Assembly (NCBI RefSeq): GCF_026340095.1 | Contig: NZ_JAPEPO010000001.1 | Location: 2,324,501 to 2,388,500, forward strand | Source of the DNA: Streptomyces sp. NBC_01446 | GTDB taxonomy: Bacteria; Actinomycetota; Actinomycetes; Streptomycetales; Streptomycetaceae | Reading direction: 5' to 3' | DNA length: 64,000 bases | Part shown: one piece after another, positions 50,201-58,213 of the stretch | Position numbering within the stretch: the first letter of the stretch is position 1 | Layout: every line of letters starts with the position of its first letter | The notes under the pieces: generated by a model | Told to the model about the DNA's origin: nothing | The model's database searches: none | What the model saw: the letters and a program-made list of their open reading frames with translations, nothing else | Position numbers and translations under genes: made by a program

Positions 50201-51340
50201 GTGCAGACCCCTGAACCCGCCCCGCGCAGGCCCGCGATCCCGCACACGGACGCCGGCCGTGAGATCGAGACGCTCGACGAGTTCGACGAGGTCGTGGCCG
50301 CGCACGGCTCACTCGCCGGACGCCGCGTGCAGGCCGTCGACCTGACGGAGCGTACGGACGAGCTGCTCACCCTGGACGCCGAGGGCGCCGTCTTCCTCGG
50401 CTGTCCGATGGGGCCCGACGCCGCGGCCCGGATCCGGGCCACCGGCGCCCTGGTCTTCCCGCCGGTCCCCGGCCTCCCCTTCGACCCGTACCGGGGCCGT
50501 CTCTACTCCTCCGACGAGTTGTTCGCGGGTCTCGCGGAGGGCGGATACGAGTCGACGCCGGACGCCCGCGCGTACGACTGGTTCCAGCAGACCAAGGCCG
50601 ACCACGACGTCTTCGCGTCGATGCTGCGGGCCGTGCACGACGACTCCGTCTCCGACGCCCTCGACGAACTCCTCGTCGGCACAAGGGTGGTGGGGGTCAT
50701 GGGCGGTCACGCGATGGCGCGTGGCACGGACGGGTACGCGGGCGCGGCGCGGCTCGGCAGGACGCTCGCGCGGTCCGGGGTCACCGTCGCCACGGGCGGC
50801 GGTCCGGGCGCGATGGAGGCGGCGAACCTGGGCGCGTACGCGGCACGGTTCGACGACGGGATGCTGACCGAGGCGCTCCGGCTCCTGTCCGCCGCCCCCT
50901 CGTTCACCCCGTCCGTCACGGCGTGGGCCTCGGCCGCCTTCGAGGTGCGCTCCCGGTGGCCGGACGGCGGCGACTCGGTCGGCATCCCCACCTGGTTCTA
51001 CGGGCACGAGCCGCCGAACGCCTTCGCCGGGCACATCGCGAAGTACTTCGCGAACGCCACCCGCGAGGACGGCCTCCTGGCCCGCTCGAACGCGGGCGTG
51101 GTCTTCCTGCCGGGCGCGGCCGGCACCGTCCAGGAGATATTCGACAACGCGACGCCGAACTACTACGAGTCCCGGGGCGCGCCCACCCCTATGGTCCTCG
51201 TCGGCCGCGCCCACTGGACGGAGCGCCTGCCGGCCTGGCCGCTGCTCACCGCCCTGGCCCGCGAACGCTCGATGGACGCGCGGATCGCGCTGGTGGACAC
51301 GGTGGAGGAAGCGGCGGGCGCGCTCGCGAAGCTGGGCTGA
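50201..51340 (+). CDS. LOG-family Rossmann protein (possible cytokinin riboside phosphate phosphoribohydrolase)
   Basis: 379 residues, longer than the about 190 of simple LOG proteins. The C-terminal half has GTRVVGVMGGHAMARG, TGGGPGAMEAANLGAY and FLPGAAGTVQEIFD, a variant of the PGGxGTxxE active-site motif with Ala in place of the second Gly. The N-terminal about 150 residues form an extra domain (TELLTLDAEGAVFLGCPM region). The GTG start is 6 nt after TAGCAT, a -10-like hexamer, and has no ribosome-binding site, so the mRNA may be leaderless. Activity on nucleotide monophosphates is inferred from family. Confidence 0.82.
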   Translation: MQTPEPAPRRPAIPHTDAGREIETLDEFDEVVAAHGSLAGRRVQAVDLTERTDELLTLDAEGAVFLGCPMGPDAAARIRATGALVFPPVPGLPFDPYRGRLYSSDELFAGLAEGGYESTPDARAYDWFQQTKADHDVFASMLRAVHDDSVSDALDELLVGTRVVGVMGGHAMARGTDGYAGAARLGRTLARSGVTVATGGGPGAMEAANLGAYAARFDDGMLTEALRLLSAAPSFTPSVTAWASAAFEVRSRWPDGGDSVGIPTWFYGHEPPNAFAGHIAKYFANATREDGLLARSNAGVVFLPGAAGTVQEIFDNATPNYYESRGAPTPMVLVGRAHWTERLPAWPLLTALARERSMDARIALVDTVEEAAGALAKLG

Positions 51341-51403
51341 GCTCTTCGGCGGGCTGAACTCGGGCCGGACTCTTTGGCGGACGGTCCGGAAGCCGGGCCC
51401 GGG

Positions 51404-52225
51404 CTACCCGAACGTCGCCCGTTCCAGCCAGAAGTCCAGCAGCTCCCGCTCCCCCAGGACCTCCACGCGTCCGCCGTCGAGGGGCGCGCGCCGATAGAAC
51501 GCGAGCAGCACATCCGTCAGCGGCCCCCGCAGGGCGACGGTCGCCTTCTCGTGGCCGCGGCGCCAGGTGAACCCGTCCTCGCCCAGCTCGACCAGCCATT
51601 CGGCGTTCAGCTCCGCCGGTGCGTCGGTGGCGTGGAGGTGCAGACTGCGCCCGCCGCCGCGCAGCTCCGCCGCGTTGTCCGACGGGTCCGCCCCCTGGGT
51701 GTACTGGACGATCTGCAGCCATTCGTCGACCGCGTCGGCCGCGATCTCGGGCACCACGTCGTAGTCGGTCTTCGCCGCGAGCGCCGCGTCCGCGCGGTGG
51801 ATGACGGTCTCATGGGTCATGCGGCGGGCCCAGAATCCGGTGGAGTGCTCCCAGGCCCAGGTCCATACGGCTGTGTCCGGACCCGCGGCGCGCAGCGCGC
51901 CGGCGGTCAGCGCGGCCCCCTCCGTGAGCCAGTCGGCGAGGGCGGCCGGGTCGTCGCCGCCGGTGAAGTGCGGCACCTGCTCCTCCGAGACCGGACCGGT
52001 GGTCCTGGTCCGAACGATCGTCTCGACCCAGCGGTGGGCTCGGCCCACATGGAGGGCGAGGTCGCGCAGGGTCCAGTCAGGACACGTCGGCACCGTCACC
52101 GAAAGGTCGGCGCCCGCCAGATGGTCCGTCAACAGGGCGGTCTGGGCGATGATTTCGTCGCAGTAGCGGTCATGCGTCAGGAGTCCTGGGGCAGGTGAGG
52201 GCGCGAGTGCAGCGGTGTCGGTCAT
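51404..52225 (-). CDS. Maleylpyruvate-isomerase-family (DinB-like) mycothiol-dependent enzyme
   Basis: 273 residues. N-terminal MDMPI/DinB four-helix domain with CPDWTLRDLALHVGRAHRWVETIV (metal His) and RRMTHETVIHRADA (H-x-x-E...H, completing the metal site). The C-terminal domain (about 180-273) carries the beta-rich SCP2-like region. Family members use mycothiol as cofactor in isomerisation or thiol transfer. Start ATG 52225. It lies 10 nt downstream of the thiamine ATPase gene on the same strand, so it may be cotranscribed from the TPP-riboswitch-controlled promoter, though a link to thiamine is not obvious. Confidence 0.85.
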   Translation of the reverse strand: MTDTAALAPSPAPGLLTHDRYCDEIIAQTALLTDHLAGADLSVTVPTCPDWTLRDLALHVGRAHRWVETIVRTRTTGPVSEEQVPHFTGGDDPAALADWLTEGAALTAGALRAAGPDTAVWTWAWEHSTGFWARRMTHETVIHRADAALAAKTDYDVVPEIAADAVDEWLQIVQYTQGADPSDNAAELRGGGRSLHLHATDAPAELNAEWLVELGEDGFTWRRGHEKATVALRGPLTDVLLAFYRRAPLDGGRVEVLGERELLDFWLERATFG

Positions 52226-52235
52226 GTGCCGGACC

Positions 52236-53294
52236 CTATGCGGGAGCAGCACCGTCCAGCACCACGATTTCGCCCGCGTCGAACGCCACCCCGACCTCGT
52301 CCCCCGGCTCCGGCGCGTCCCGCAGCGCGCAGGCCGCTTCGAGGCGGGGCGCTCCCGTGGCCTGGAGGTGCACGGCGACATGCGTGCCACGGAAGGTGCG
52401 CGCGGTGACCGTGCACGTCGACCGGGCCTCGGCGGCGGGCACGAGGCGTACGCCCGCGGGCCTCACCAGGATCTTGGCGCCGCGGCCCTGCGGGGACCCC
52501 GCGGGCACGGGCACCTTTCCCCAAGGCGTGTCGGCCGCCTCCCCGACGATCGTGGCGTCGGCCACGTTGTCGAAGCCGAGGAAGCGCGCCACGAACTCGT
52601 CGGCCGGGTGCTGCCAGACCTCAAGTGGCGTACCGGACTGGGCGATCCGTCCGTCGCGCATCACCACGACGCGGTCGGCGAGCGCGAAGGCCTCGCCCTG
52701 GTCGTGCGTCACGGCAAGCACGGTCGTACCCAACGCGCCGAAGAGTTCCCTGAGTTCGACGACCAGACGCTCCCGCAGCGAGCGGTCGAGCTGGCCGAGC
52801 GGCTCGTCGAGCATGAGCAGACGGGGTCGCGGGGCGAGCGCCCTGGCGAGGGCGACGCGCTGCTGCTCGCCGCCGGACAGCGAGGCCACGGCGCGCCCAT
52901 CAGCTCCGGGCAGCCCGACGAGTGCCAGCAACTCCCGTACGCGGTCCTGCTGTTCGGAGCGTACGGCGCCGTGCATCCGCAGCCCGAAGGCGACATTGCC
53001 GCCCACGTCGCGCTGCGGGAACAGCTGGTGGTCCTGGAACATGAGGCCGACGCCCCGCCGGTGCGCGGGTACGCCCGACTGGTCACGGCCGTCGAGGAAC
53101 ACGCGGCCCCCGTCGAGCCCCTGGAGCCCGGCCACGACCCGCAGCAGCGTCGACTTGCCGCTGCCGCTGGGGCCGAGCACGCACACGATCTCGTGCTCGG
53201 CGACCTCCAGATCGACCCGGTCGAGCGCAGCATGCGCCGTTCTGGACGGACCGCCGAACCGCACGGTCGCGTCGTCCAGGGTCAGCAGGGCCAT
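52236..53294 (-). CDS. thiQ: Thiamine-type ABC transporter ATP-binding protein (ThiQ-like)
   Basis: 352 residues. Walker A GPSGSGKS, Q-loop LMFQDHQLFPQRDVGGNVAFGL, signature LSGGEQQRVALARAL, Walker B LMLDEPLGQLD and H-loop VTHDQGEA. Longer than enteric ThiQ, with a C-terminal TOBE-like domain (about 235-352), as in iron/molybdate/sulfate-type ATPases. Specificity for thiamine or its phosphates is inferred from the TPP riboswitch in front of the operon and the adjacent ThiP/ThiB-like genes. Its start overlaps the permease stop by one base (TGATG at 53292-53296). Confidence 0.88.
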   Translation of the reverse strand: MALLTLDDATVRFGGPSRTAHAALDRVDLEVAEHEIVCVLGPSGSGKSTLLRVVAGLQGLDGGRVFLDGRDQSGVPAHRRGVGLMFQDHQLFPQRDVGGNVAFGLRMHGAVRSEQQDRVRELLALVGLPGADGRAVASLSGGEQQRVALARALAPRPRLLMLDEPLGQLDRSLRERLVVELRELFGALGTTVLAVTHDQGEAFALADRVVVMRDGRIAQSGTPLEVWQHPADEFVARFLGFDNVADATIVGEAADTPWGKVPVPAGSPQGRGAKILVRPAGVRLVPAAEARSTCTVTARTFRGTHVAVHLQATGAPRLEAACALRDAPEPGDEVGVAFDAGEIVVLDGAAPA

Positions 53295-55036
53295 CAGAAC
53301 TCCCCCGTCGTACGGTCCGTGCGGATGCGTTCGAGCAGCAGCAGCGACACCGCGCACACCACCATGAGAATGGTCGAAAGGGCCATCGCCTGCCCGTAGT
53401 TGAGGTCACCGGCTCGGCCGAGAAGCCGCGCCACGGCGACCGGCAGGGTCGGGTGGTCCGGGCGGGCGATGAAGACGGTCGCCCCGAACTCGCCGAGCGA
53501 CACGGCGAACGCGAACCCTGCCGCGATCAGCAGGGCCCTGCGTACCATCGGCAGATCGACCTCGCGCCAGGCCCGCAGCGGCGAGGCACCGAGGACGGCG
53601 GCGGCCTCGCGCAGCCGCCCGTCGACCGCGCGCAGGACCGGCAGCATGGTGCGGACGACGAAGGGCACCCCGACGAGGGCCTGGGCCAGCGGAACCAGGA
53701 TCCAGGTCCCGCGCAGGTCGAGGGGCGGCTTGTCCAGAGTGATCAGGAAGCCGAAGCCGACGGTGACGGCGGAGACGCCGAGCGGCAGCATGAGGAGCGC
53801 GTCGAAGCCCCGTACGAGACGGCCGGCCCTCCGCGTCAGGGCCGCGGCGGCGAGTCCGCCGATCACGACCGCGATGGCGGTGGCGGCGAGCGCGTACGTG
53901 AGGGAGTTCCCGATCGCCTCGATCGGCGGCACCAGGAACACACCGCTGTCGGACGAGGTGAGCGCCTTGTAGTAGGCGAGCCCGAAGCCGTCCGGCCCCT
54001 CGAAGGACCTCTGGATCAGCACACCGAGCGGCAGCAGGATCAGCACCGCGACCGTGGCGACCACCCCGGCGAGCAGCGCCCACTGGCCCGAGCCGTGCGG
54101 GCGCCGGGCGGTGTGCGCCGCGTCGACGAGGCGCAGCGCGCTCTCCCGCCGGCGCACGCTCCAGGCGTGCACGGCGAGGATGATCCCTACGGCGGCGAAC
54201 TGCACGATCGTGAGGACGGCCGCCGTGGCGAGGTCGAAGATCTGCGCGGTCTGCCGGTAGATCTCCACCTCAAGAGTGGAGAACGTCGGCCCGCCGAGGA
54301 TCTGGACCACGCCGAACGACGTGAACGTGAAGAGGAAGACCATCAGCGCGGCGGCCGCGACGGCCGGCCCGAGCGCGGGCAGCGTCACCTTCCGCCACGC
54401 CGTCCAGCGGGAGGCGCCCAGCATCCGGGCGGCCTCCTCCTGCCGCGGGTCGAGCTGCGACCACAGTCCGCCGACGGTGCGCACGACGACGGCGTAGTTG
54501 AAGAAGACATGGGCGAGCAGGATCGCCCACACCGTGGTGTCGAGGCGTACCCCCCACAGGCCGTCGAGCAGCCCGCCGCGGCCGACCAGCGCCAGGAACG
54601 CCGTGCCGACGACGACGGTCGGCAGCACGAACGGCACGGTGACGGCGGCCCTCAGAATCTGCTTGCCCCTGAACTCGAAGCGCGCGAAGACGTACGCGCC
54701 GGGGAGCGCGATCAACAGTGTGAGCACGGTCGAGGCGACCGCCTGCCAGGTCGTGAACCACAGGACGTGCCGGATGTCGGACTGCCCGAGCACGTCGGCG
54801 ATCCGCCCGAACTGCCAGTGGCCGCCCGCCTTCAGGCCGCGGGAGACGATCGCCGCGACCGGATAGGCGAAGAAGATCCCGAAGAACGCGACGGGCACGG
54901 CCATCAGGCCGAGCCGCGCCGCGCTCCCGCGCCGACGACCCTTACGGGGCTCCGCCTGAGGCTTTACCGGGTGCTTTACCGGGCGCTCTGCCGGAGGTCC
55001 TCCGGGGCGCGTTACTTCAGTACGAGTGAGGTCCAC
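53294..55036 (-). CDS. thiP: Thiamine-type ABC transporter permease (fused double permease, ThiP-like)
   Basis: 580 residues with about twelve transmembrane helices: two permease cores in tandem, each with an EAA loop (EEAARMLGASRWTAWRKVTLPALG, about 195, and LREAAAVLGASPLRAWREVDLPMV, near 480). Forms the whole channel by itself. GTG start at 55036 lies inside the end of the binding-protein gene (25-nt overlap). A charged, Pro/Lys-rich leader (about 40 residues) precedes the first helix, so a later start is possible. It is in one operon with the binding protein and ATPase, controlled by the TPP riboswitch. Confidence 0.88.
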   Translation of the reverse strand: MDLTRTEVTRPGGPPAERPVKHPVKPQAEPRKGRRRGSAARLGLMAVPVAFFGIFFAYPVAAIVSRGLKAGGHWQFGRIADVLGQSDIRHVLWFTTWQAVASTVLTLLIALPGAYVFARFEFRGKQILRAAVTVPFVLPTVVVGTAFLALVGRGGLLDGLWGVRLDTTVWAILLAHVFFNYAVVVRTVGGLWSQLDPRQEEAARMLGASRWTAWRKVTLPALGPAVAAAALMVFLFTFTSFGVVQILGGPTFSTLEVEIYRQTAQIFDLATAAVLTIVQFAAVGIILAVHAWSVRRRESALRLVDAAHTARRPHGSGQWALLAGVVATVAVLILLPLGVLIQRSFEGPDGFGLAYYKALTSSDSGVFLVPPIEAIGNSLTYALAATAIAVVIGGLAAAALTRRAGRLVRGFDALLMLPLGVSAVTVGFGFLITLDKPPLDLRGTWILVPLAQALVGVPFVVRTMLPVLRAVDGRLREAAAVLGASPLRAWREVDLPMVRRALLIAAGFAFAVSLGEFGATVFIARPDHPTLPVAVARLLGRAGDLNYGQAMALSTILMVVCAVSLLLLERIRTDRTTGEF

Positions 55037-56097
55037 GACTTGACCCAGGCGTCACGGTTGTCGGCGATCTTCTTCGGAGCCATGGTCTTCGGGGCATCGA
55101 CCTTGACGTCGTACTTCGCGTAATCAGCGGGCAGGACCGCGTCCTTCGTCACCGGGTCCACGAACATGTTCAGCGGCATGTCCTGCTGGAACTCCTTCGC
55201 GATGAGGAAGTCGAGGAGCGCCTTGCCGCCCTTCTCGTTCTTCGCGTTGCTCAGCAGGCCGGCGAACTCGGTCTGGCGGAAGCAGGTGCCGGTCGCGACC
55301 CCGGTCGGGGCGGTCTTCGGCTGCGGGTCCGAGTAGATCGCCTCGGCCGGTGGCGACGACGCGTACGACACGACGAGCGGCCGGTCGCCGCCCGCCTTCC
55401 TGCCACCGGCGGAGCCCGAGAACTCCTCGTTGTAGGCCTGCTCCCAGCCGTCGACGACCTTCACGCCGTTGGCCTCGAGCTTCTTCCAGTAGCCCTGCCA
55501 GCCGTTGTCGCCGTACTGCGCGGCGCTGCCCAGCAGGAAGCCGAGGCCGGGTGACGACGTCGACACGTTCTCCGTGACCAGCAGGTTCTTGTACGCGGGC
55601 TTGGCGAGGTCGTCGAACGAGGCGGGCGGCGTCAGCTTGTGATCGGCGAAGTACTTCTTGTCGTAGTTGACGCAGATGTTGCCGGTGTCGATCGGGGTGA
55701 CCCGGTGCTTGTCCTTGTCGAGCTGGTACTCGGTCCCCACCTGCTCCAGGCCCTCGGCCTCGTACGGCTGGAAGAGGCCGTTGTCGAGGGCGCGCGACAG
55801 GAGTGTGTTGTCGACGCCGAAAAGGACGTCGCCCTGCGGGTTCTCCTTGGACAGGATGGCCTTGTTCACGGCCTCGCCCGCGTCACCGTCCTTCAGGACC
55901 GTGACCTTGTAGCCGGAGCGCTTCTCGAAGTCCTTGAGCACGTTCTTGGACACGGCCCAGGAGTCATGGCTGACGAGGGTGACGGTCTTGGAGTCCGCCG
56001 AGTCCTTGCCGGAGTCGGATCCCCCGCACGCGGAGAGCGTGACGAGTCCGAGACCGGCCGCCACGGCGACGGCCGTGGCCTTGATGATGGTGCTCAC
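55012..56097 (-). CDS. thiB: Thiamine-binding periplasmic-type lipoprotein (ThiB/TbpA-like)
   Basis: 361 residues. Signal peptide with lipobox LSACGG (Cys about residue 24). The fold is that of TbpA-type binding proteins: VTLVSHDSWAVSKNVLKDFE, GDAGEAVNKAILSKENPQGDVLFGVDN, SSPGLGFLL and CFRQTEFAGLL. First gene of the operon. GTG start with AGGAGGG 7 nt upstream. Its leader carries a TPP aptamer and a hairpin, so the gene should be repressed when thiamine pyrophosphate is plentiful. Confidence 0.92.
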   Translation of the reverse strand: MSTIIKATAVAVAAGLGLVTLSACGGSDSGKDSADSKTVTLVSHDSWAVSKNVLKDFEKRSGYKVTVLKDGDAGEAVNKAILSKENPQGDVLFGVDNTLLSRALDNGLFQPYEAEGLEQVGTEYQLDKDKHRVTPIDTGNICVNYDKKYFADHKLTPPASFDDLAKPAYKNLLVTENVSTSSPGLGFLLGSAAQYGDNGWQGYWKKLEANGVKVVDGWEQAYNEEFSGSAGGRKAGGDRPLVVSYASSPPAEAIYSDPQPKTAPTGVATGTCFRQTEFAGLLSNAKNEKGGKALLDFLIAKEFQQDMPLNMFVDPVTKDAVLPADYAKYDVKVDAPKTMAPKKIADNRDAWVKSWTSLVLK

Positions 56098-56132
56098 TTA
56101 AGTTCCCTCCTGGGTGACCAGGAAGAGACGCG

Positions 56133-56169
56133 GCCCTGCCCGGGATCGCGGACGAATCCCGGGCAGGGC
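56133..56169 (-). terminator. Hairpin between TPP aptamer and thiB (riboswitch expression platform)
   Basis: A perfect 14-bp stem (56133-56146 with 56156-56169) with a 9-nt loop lies downstream of the aptamer and about 35 nt before the thiB start. It could be a ligand-dependent terminator; there is no T-tract. Confidence 0.7.
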
Positions 56170-56188
56170 ACAACAGCTTGAGTGGCGA

Positions 56189-56277
56189 CCGAACTTCCTA
56201 CCCAGAATGACCTGGGCAAGGTTCAGAGGGTCTGCGGCCGATGCCGCACTCTCAGCGCTGTGGCGCTCCCCTGTCGG
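56189..56277 (-). ncRNA. TPP riboswitch (THI element) controlling the thiamine importer operon
   Basis: Read on the minus strand, the segment has the conserved THI-box elements in order: the GGGG-x-GC start, a GCTGAGA loop (pyrimidine-sensor side), a variable stem, ACCCTCTGAACCT, and the GTAGGAAGT closing block of the pyrophosphate-sensor side. It sits directly upstream of thiB-thiP-thiQ. Binding of TPP should shift the leader towards the terminator-like hairpin at 56133-56169. Confidence 0.93.
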
Positions 56278-56285
56278 AATATGAA

Positions 56286-56315
56286 GATGTAAGAAGATGT
56301 ACGTACGCCAGTCAG
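56286..56315 (-). promoter_or_regulatory. Putative promoter for the TPP-riboswitch transcript
   Basis: On the minus strand CTGACT (56310-56315) and TACATC (56286-56291) are separated by 18 nt. They lie between the rlmN stop and the aptamer, so transcription would start close to the first base of the riboswitch. Confidence 0.5.
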
Positions 56316-56316
56316 G

Positions 56317-57423
56317 TTACCGCTCGGTGGCGGCGAGCTGACCGCACGCCCCGTCGATCTCCTGGCCACGGGTGTCGCGGACGGTGACCGGCACGCCGTG
56401 GGCCGCGATGGCGTCGACGAACGCCTTCTCGTCCTCGGGGCGCGAGGCCGTCCACTTCGAGCCCGGGGTCGGGTTCAGCGGGATCAGGTTGACGTGGACG
56501 CGCTTGCCCTTGAGTAGGCGGCCGAGCCGGTCGCCACGCCAGGCCTGGTCGTTGATGTCCCGGATGAGCGCGTACTCGATGGAGATGCGGCGGCCCGACT
56601 TCTCGGAGTACTCCCACGCCGCGTCGAGGACCTCGCGGACCTTCCATCGCGTGTTGACCGGGACGAGGGTGTCGCGCAGGTCGTCGTCGGGGGCGTGCAG
56701 CGAGACGGCGAGGCGGCACTTGAGTCCCTCGTCGGCGAACCGGTGCATGGCGGGGACCAGACCGACGGTCGAGACGGTGATCCCGCGCTGCGAGAGGCCG
56801 ACGCCGTCCGGCTCGGGGTCGGTGAGCGCGCGGATGGCGCCGACGACCCGCTTGTAGTTGGCCAGCGGCTCGCCCATGCCCATGAAGACGATGTTGCTCA
56901 GGCGCGCCGGGCCGCCCGGGATCTCGCCGTCGCGCAGCGCGCGCATGCCGTCGACGATCTGGTGCACGATCTCGCCCGTCGACAGGTTCCGGTCGAGGCC
57001 GGCCTGTCCCGTGGCGCAGAACGGGCAGTTCATTCCGCAGCCGGCCTGCGAGCTGATGCACATGGTGACCCGGTCCGGGTAGCGCATCAGCACGGACTCG
57101 ACGAGCGTCCCGTCGAAGAGCCGCCACAGGGTCTTGCGGGTGGTGTCCTCGTCGGTCGACAGATGCCGGACGACCGTCATCAGCTCCGGAAGCAGCGCCT
57201 CCTGCAGCTTGCTGCGCGAGCCGGCGGGGATGTCGGTCCACTCCGCGGGGTCGTGCGCGAACCGCGAGAAGTAGTGCTGCGACAGCTGCTTGGCGCGGAA
57301 CGGCTTCTCACCGATCGCGGCGACGGCCTCCTTCCGCTCGGCGGGCGAGAGGTCGGCGAGGTGCCGCGGCGGCTTCTTGGCTCCGCGCGGGGCAACGAAA
57401 GTGAGTTCTCCGGGCTTAGGCAT
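56317..57423 (-). CDS. rlmN: Dual-specificity RNA methyltransferase RlmN (23S rRNA A2503 / tRNA A37)
   Basis: 368-residue radical-SAM methylase. The cluster-binding CGMNCPFC (C-x3-C-x2-C) is in the [16 protein letters not shown] region, and the second catalytic Cys is near the C-terminus in [21 protein letters not shown] precedes the ATG at 57423. The 39 nt around the start codon (57404-57442) recur imperfectly at 59118-59156, and an integrated-looking DNA segment lies directly upstream. In related genomes I expect rlmN to follow cdsA closely; here it is separated from it by about 1.8 kb, so it must use a promoter within or beyond the inserted DNA. Confidence 0.95.
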   Translation of the reverse strand: MPKPGELTFVAPRGAKKPPRHLADLSPAERKEAVAAIGEKPFRAKQLSQHYFSRFAHDPAEWTDIPAGSRSKLQEALLPELMTVVRHLSTDEDTTRKTLWRLFDGTLVESVLMRYPDRVTMCISSQAGCGMNCPFCATGQAGLDRNLSTGEIVHQIVDGMRALRDGEIPGGPARLSNIVFMGMGEPLANYKRVVGAIRALTDPEPDGVGLSQRGITVSTVGLVPAMHRFADEGLKCRLAVSLHAPDDDLRDTLVPVNTRWKVREVLDAAWEYSEKSGRRISIEYALIRDINDQAWRGDRLGRLLKGKRVHVNLIPLNPTPGSKWTASRPEDEKAFVDAIAAHGVPVTVRDTRGQEIDGACGQLAATER

Positions 57424-57442
57424 AACCCTTCCAGTGTCGCAG
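57404..57442. repeat. Candidate attachment-site copy 1, over the rlmN start codon
   Basis: 39-bp segment covering the first codons and ribosome-binding site of rlmN. It matches 59118-59156 in the same orientation at 32 of 39 positions, including uninterrupted blocks such as AGGCAT and GTGTCGCAG. It marks the left edge of the foreign-looking segment. Confidence 0.65.
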
Positions 57443-57674
57443 ATCCACTCGAGTGACCTGGAGGCCAAGAAGTGAGGGGTGGCCGTCGCTGGTCGTCATG
57501 TCGCAGGCCACCCTTGGACGGCCCACAGACGGCCCGGCCTCTCGGCTGACGCGGCAGCATCTGTGCAGGTCGGCGGGCTACTGGCCACCTCACGCCTGAG
57601 GCCACCCCGCACGCGGCGGGGCGGAGCCGTGGACGTCCGGCCGGAGTCCGATGAGTCCACTTGCCCAGAAAATC

Positions 57675-57690
57675 GAACACGCGCTCTAAT
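57675..57690 (+). promoter_or_regulatory. SOS-box-like site overlapping a -10 element
   Basis: GAACACGCGCTC (57675-57686) matches the actinobacterial LexA core GAAC-N4-GTTC except for one base. It overlaps TCTAAT (57685-57690), a -10-like hexamer 7 nt before the ATG at 57698. This would place the gene under SOS control with a leaderless start. Candidate only. Confidence 0.4.
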
Positions 57691-57697
57691 TCGAGAC

Positions 57698-57901
57698 ATG
57701 GACTACCCCATCTCTGACGACGTTCTGAACACACAGCGCGAGTGGGCCGTCACATACGAGCGGCTCGCCGAGCAACCGGGCCGCACCGCACTGCGACGCC
57801 GCTTGTACCGCCTCTCCGTGCGACTGGCGGCCTACCCCCTCAGCCCCGCGGAGCGCGTGGAACTGCGACGGCAGGCCCGAGGTGAGGGAGGCCCGACGTG
57901 A
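57698..57901 (+). CDS. Small helical protein of unknown function inside the inserted segment
   Basis: 67 residues from ATG at 57698: MDYPISDDVLNTQREWAVTY, then a basic helical region (GRTALRRRLYRLSVRLAAYP) and an acidic/basic C-terminus. Codon use is streptomycete-like with G or C at most third positions. A leaderless start is likely: no ribosome-binding site, with TCTAAT 7 nt upstream. Its stop overlaps GTG of a 70-codon frame (GTGA at 57898-57901). It resembles small proteins carried by actinobacterial integrative elements, but I cannot name a family. Confidence 0.6.
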   Translation: MDYPISDDVLNTQREWAVTYERLAEQPGRTALRRRLYRLSVRLAAYPLSPAERVELRRQARGEGGPT

Positions 57902-58110
57902 TCGGCCATCCGACCGAGCTGTCCCTATGCCGGCGATCTCGGCATCCCGGCCCCCGCCCGGCCCGCTGCCGTCGGATGGGCGGCAGTCGGGCCGTACCGC
58001 CTGCCATCCCGGCTGCACTGCGGTCTCGCCTGAAACCGGATTCTGGCGCTATGTCAGAAAACTTTGAGATATGCACTTTCCGCAGGAATTCCACTCACTC
58101 GGCAGCCTGA
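57898..58110 (+). CDS. Possible small coupled gene or remnant, unknown
   Basis: 70-residue frame starting at GTG that overlaps the preceding stop (GTGA). The first about 45 codons are GC3-rich and Arg/Pro-rich; the rest, from about 58030, is AT-rich and looks non-coding. The protein has no recognisable domain, so it may be the stub of a decayed gene. Confidence 0.25.
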   Translation: MIGHPTELSLCRRSRHPGPRPARCRRMGGSRAVPPAIPAALRSRLKPDSGAMSENFEICTFRRNSTHSAA

Positions 58111-58213
58111 TGTCACACGTTGAGATGCCCTGAAATGACAGCCGATGAGCCGATTATTACGTTCGTTGCAGGTCGGCTGTCCAGCTGGCATCTCTGAGAC
58201 AGGGAGGAGTGAC
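57902..58213. other. 312-bp stretch without a convincing gene
   Basis: Apart from the weak frame above, this stretch is unassigned. From about 58030 to 58180 it is clearly richer in A and T than the rest of the window, as expected for acquired DNA. It must also hold the promoter of the secreted-protein gene at 58214, whose GGGAGGAG ribosome-binding site is at about 58202-58209. Confidence 0.6.

Noticed and set aside
57479..57697. N-terminal extension of the 67-residue element gene
   Set aside because: The upstream in-frame stretch would cover the -10 and SOS-like site and has no ribosome-binding site or conserved features.
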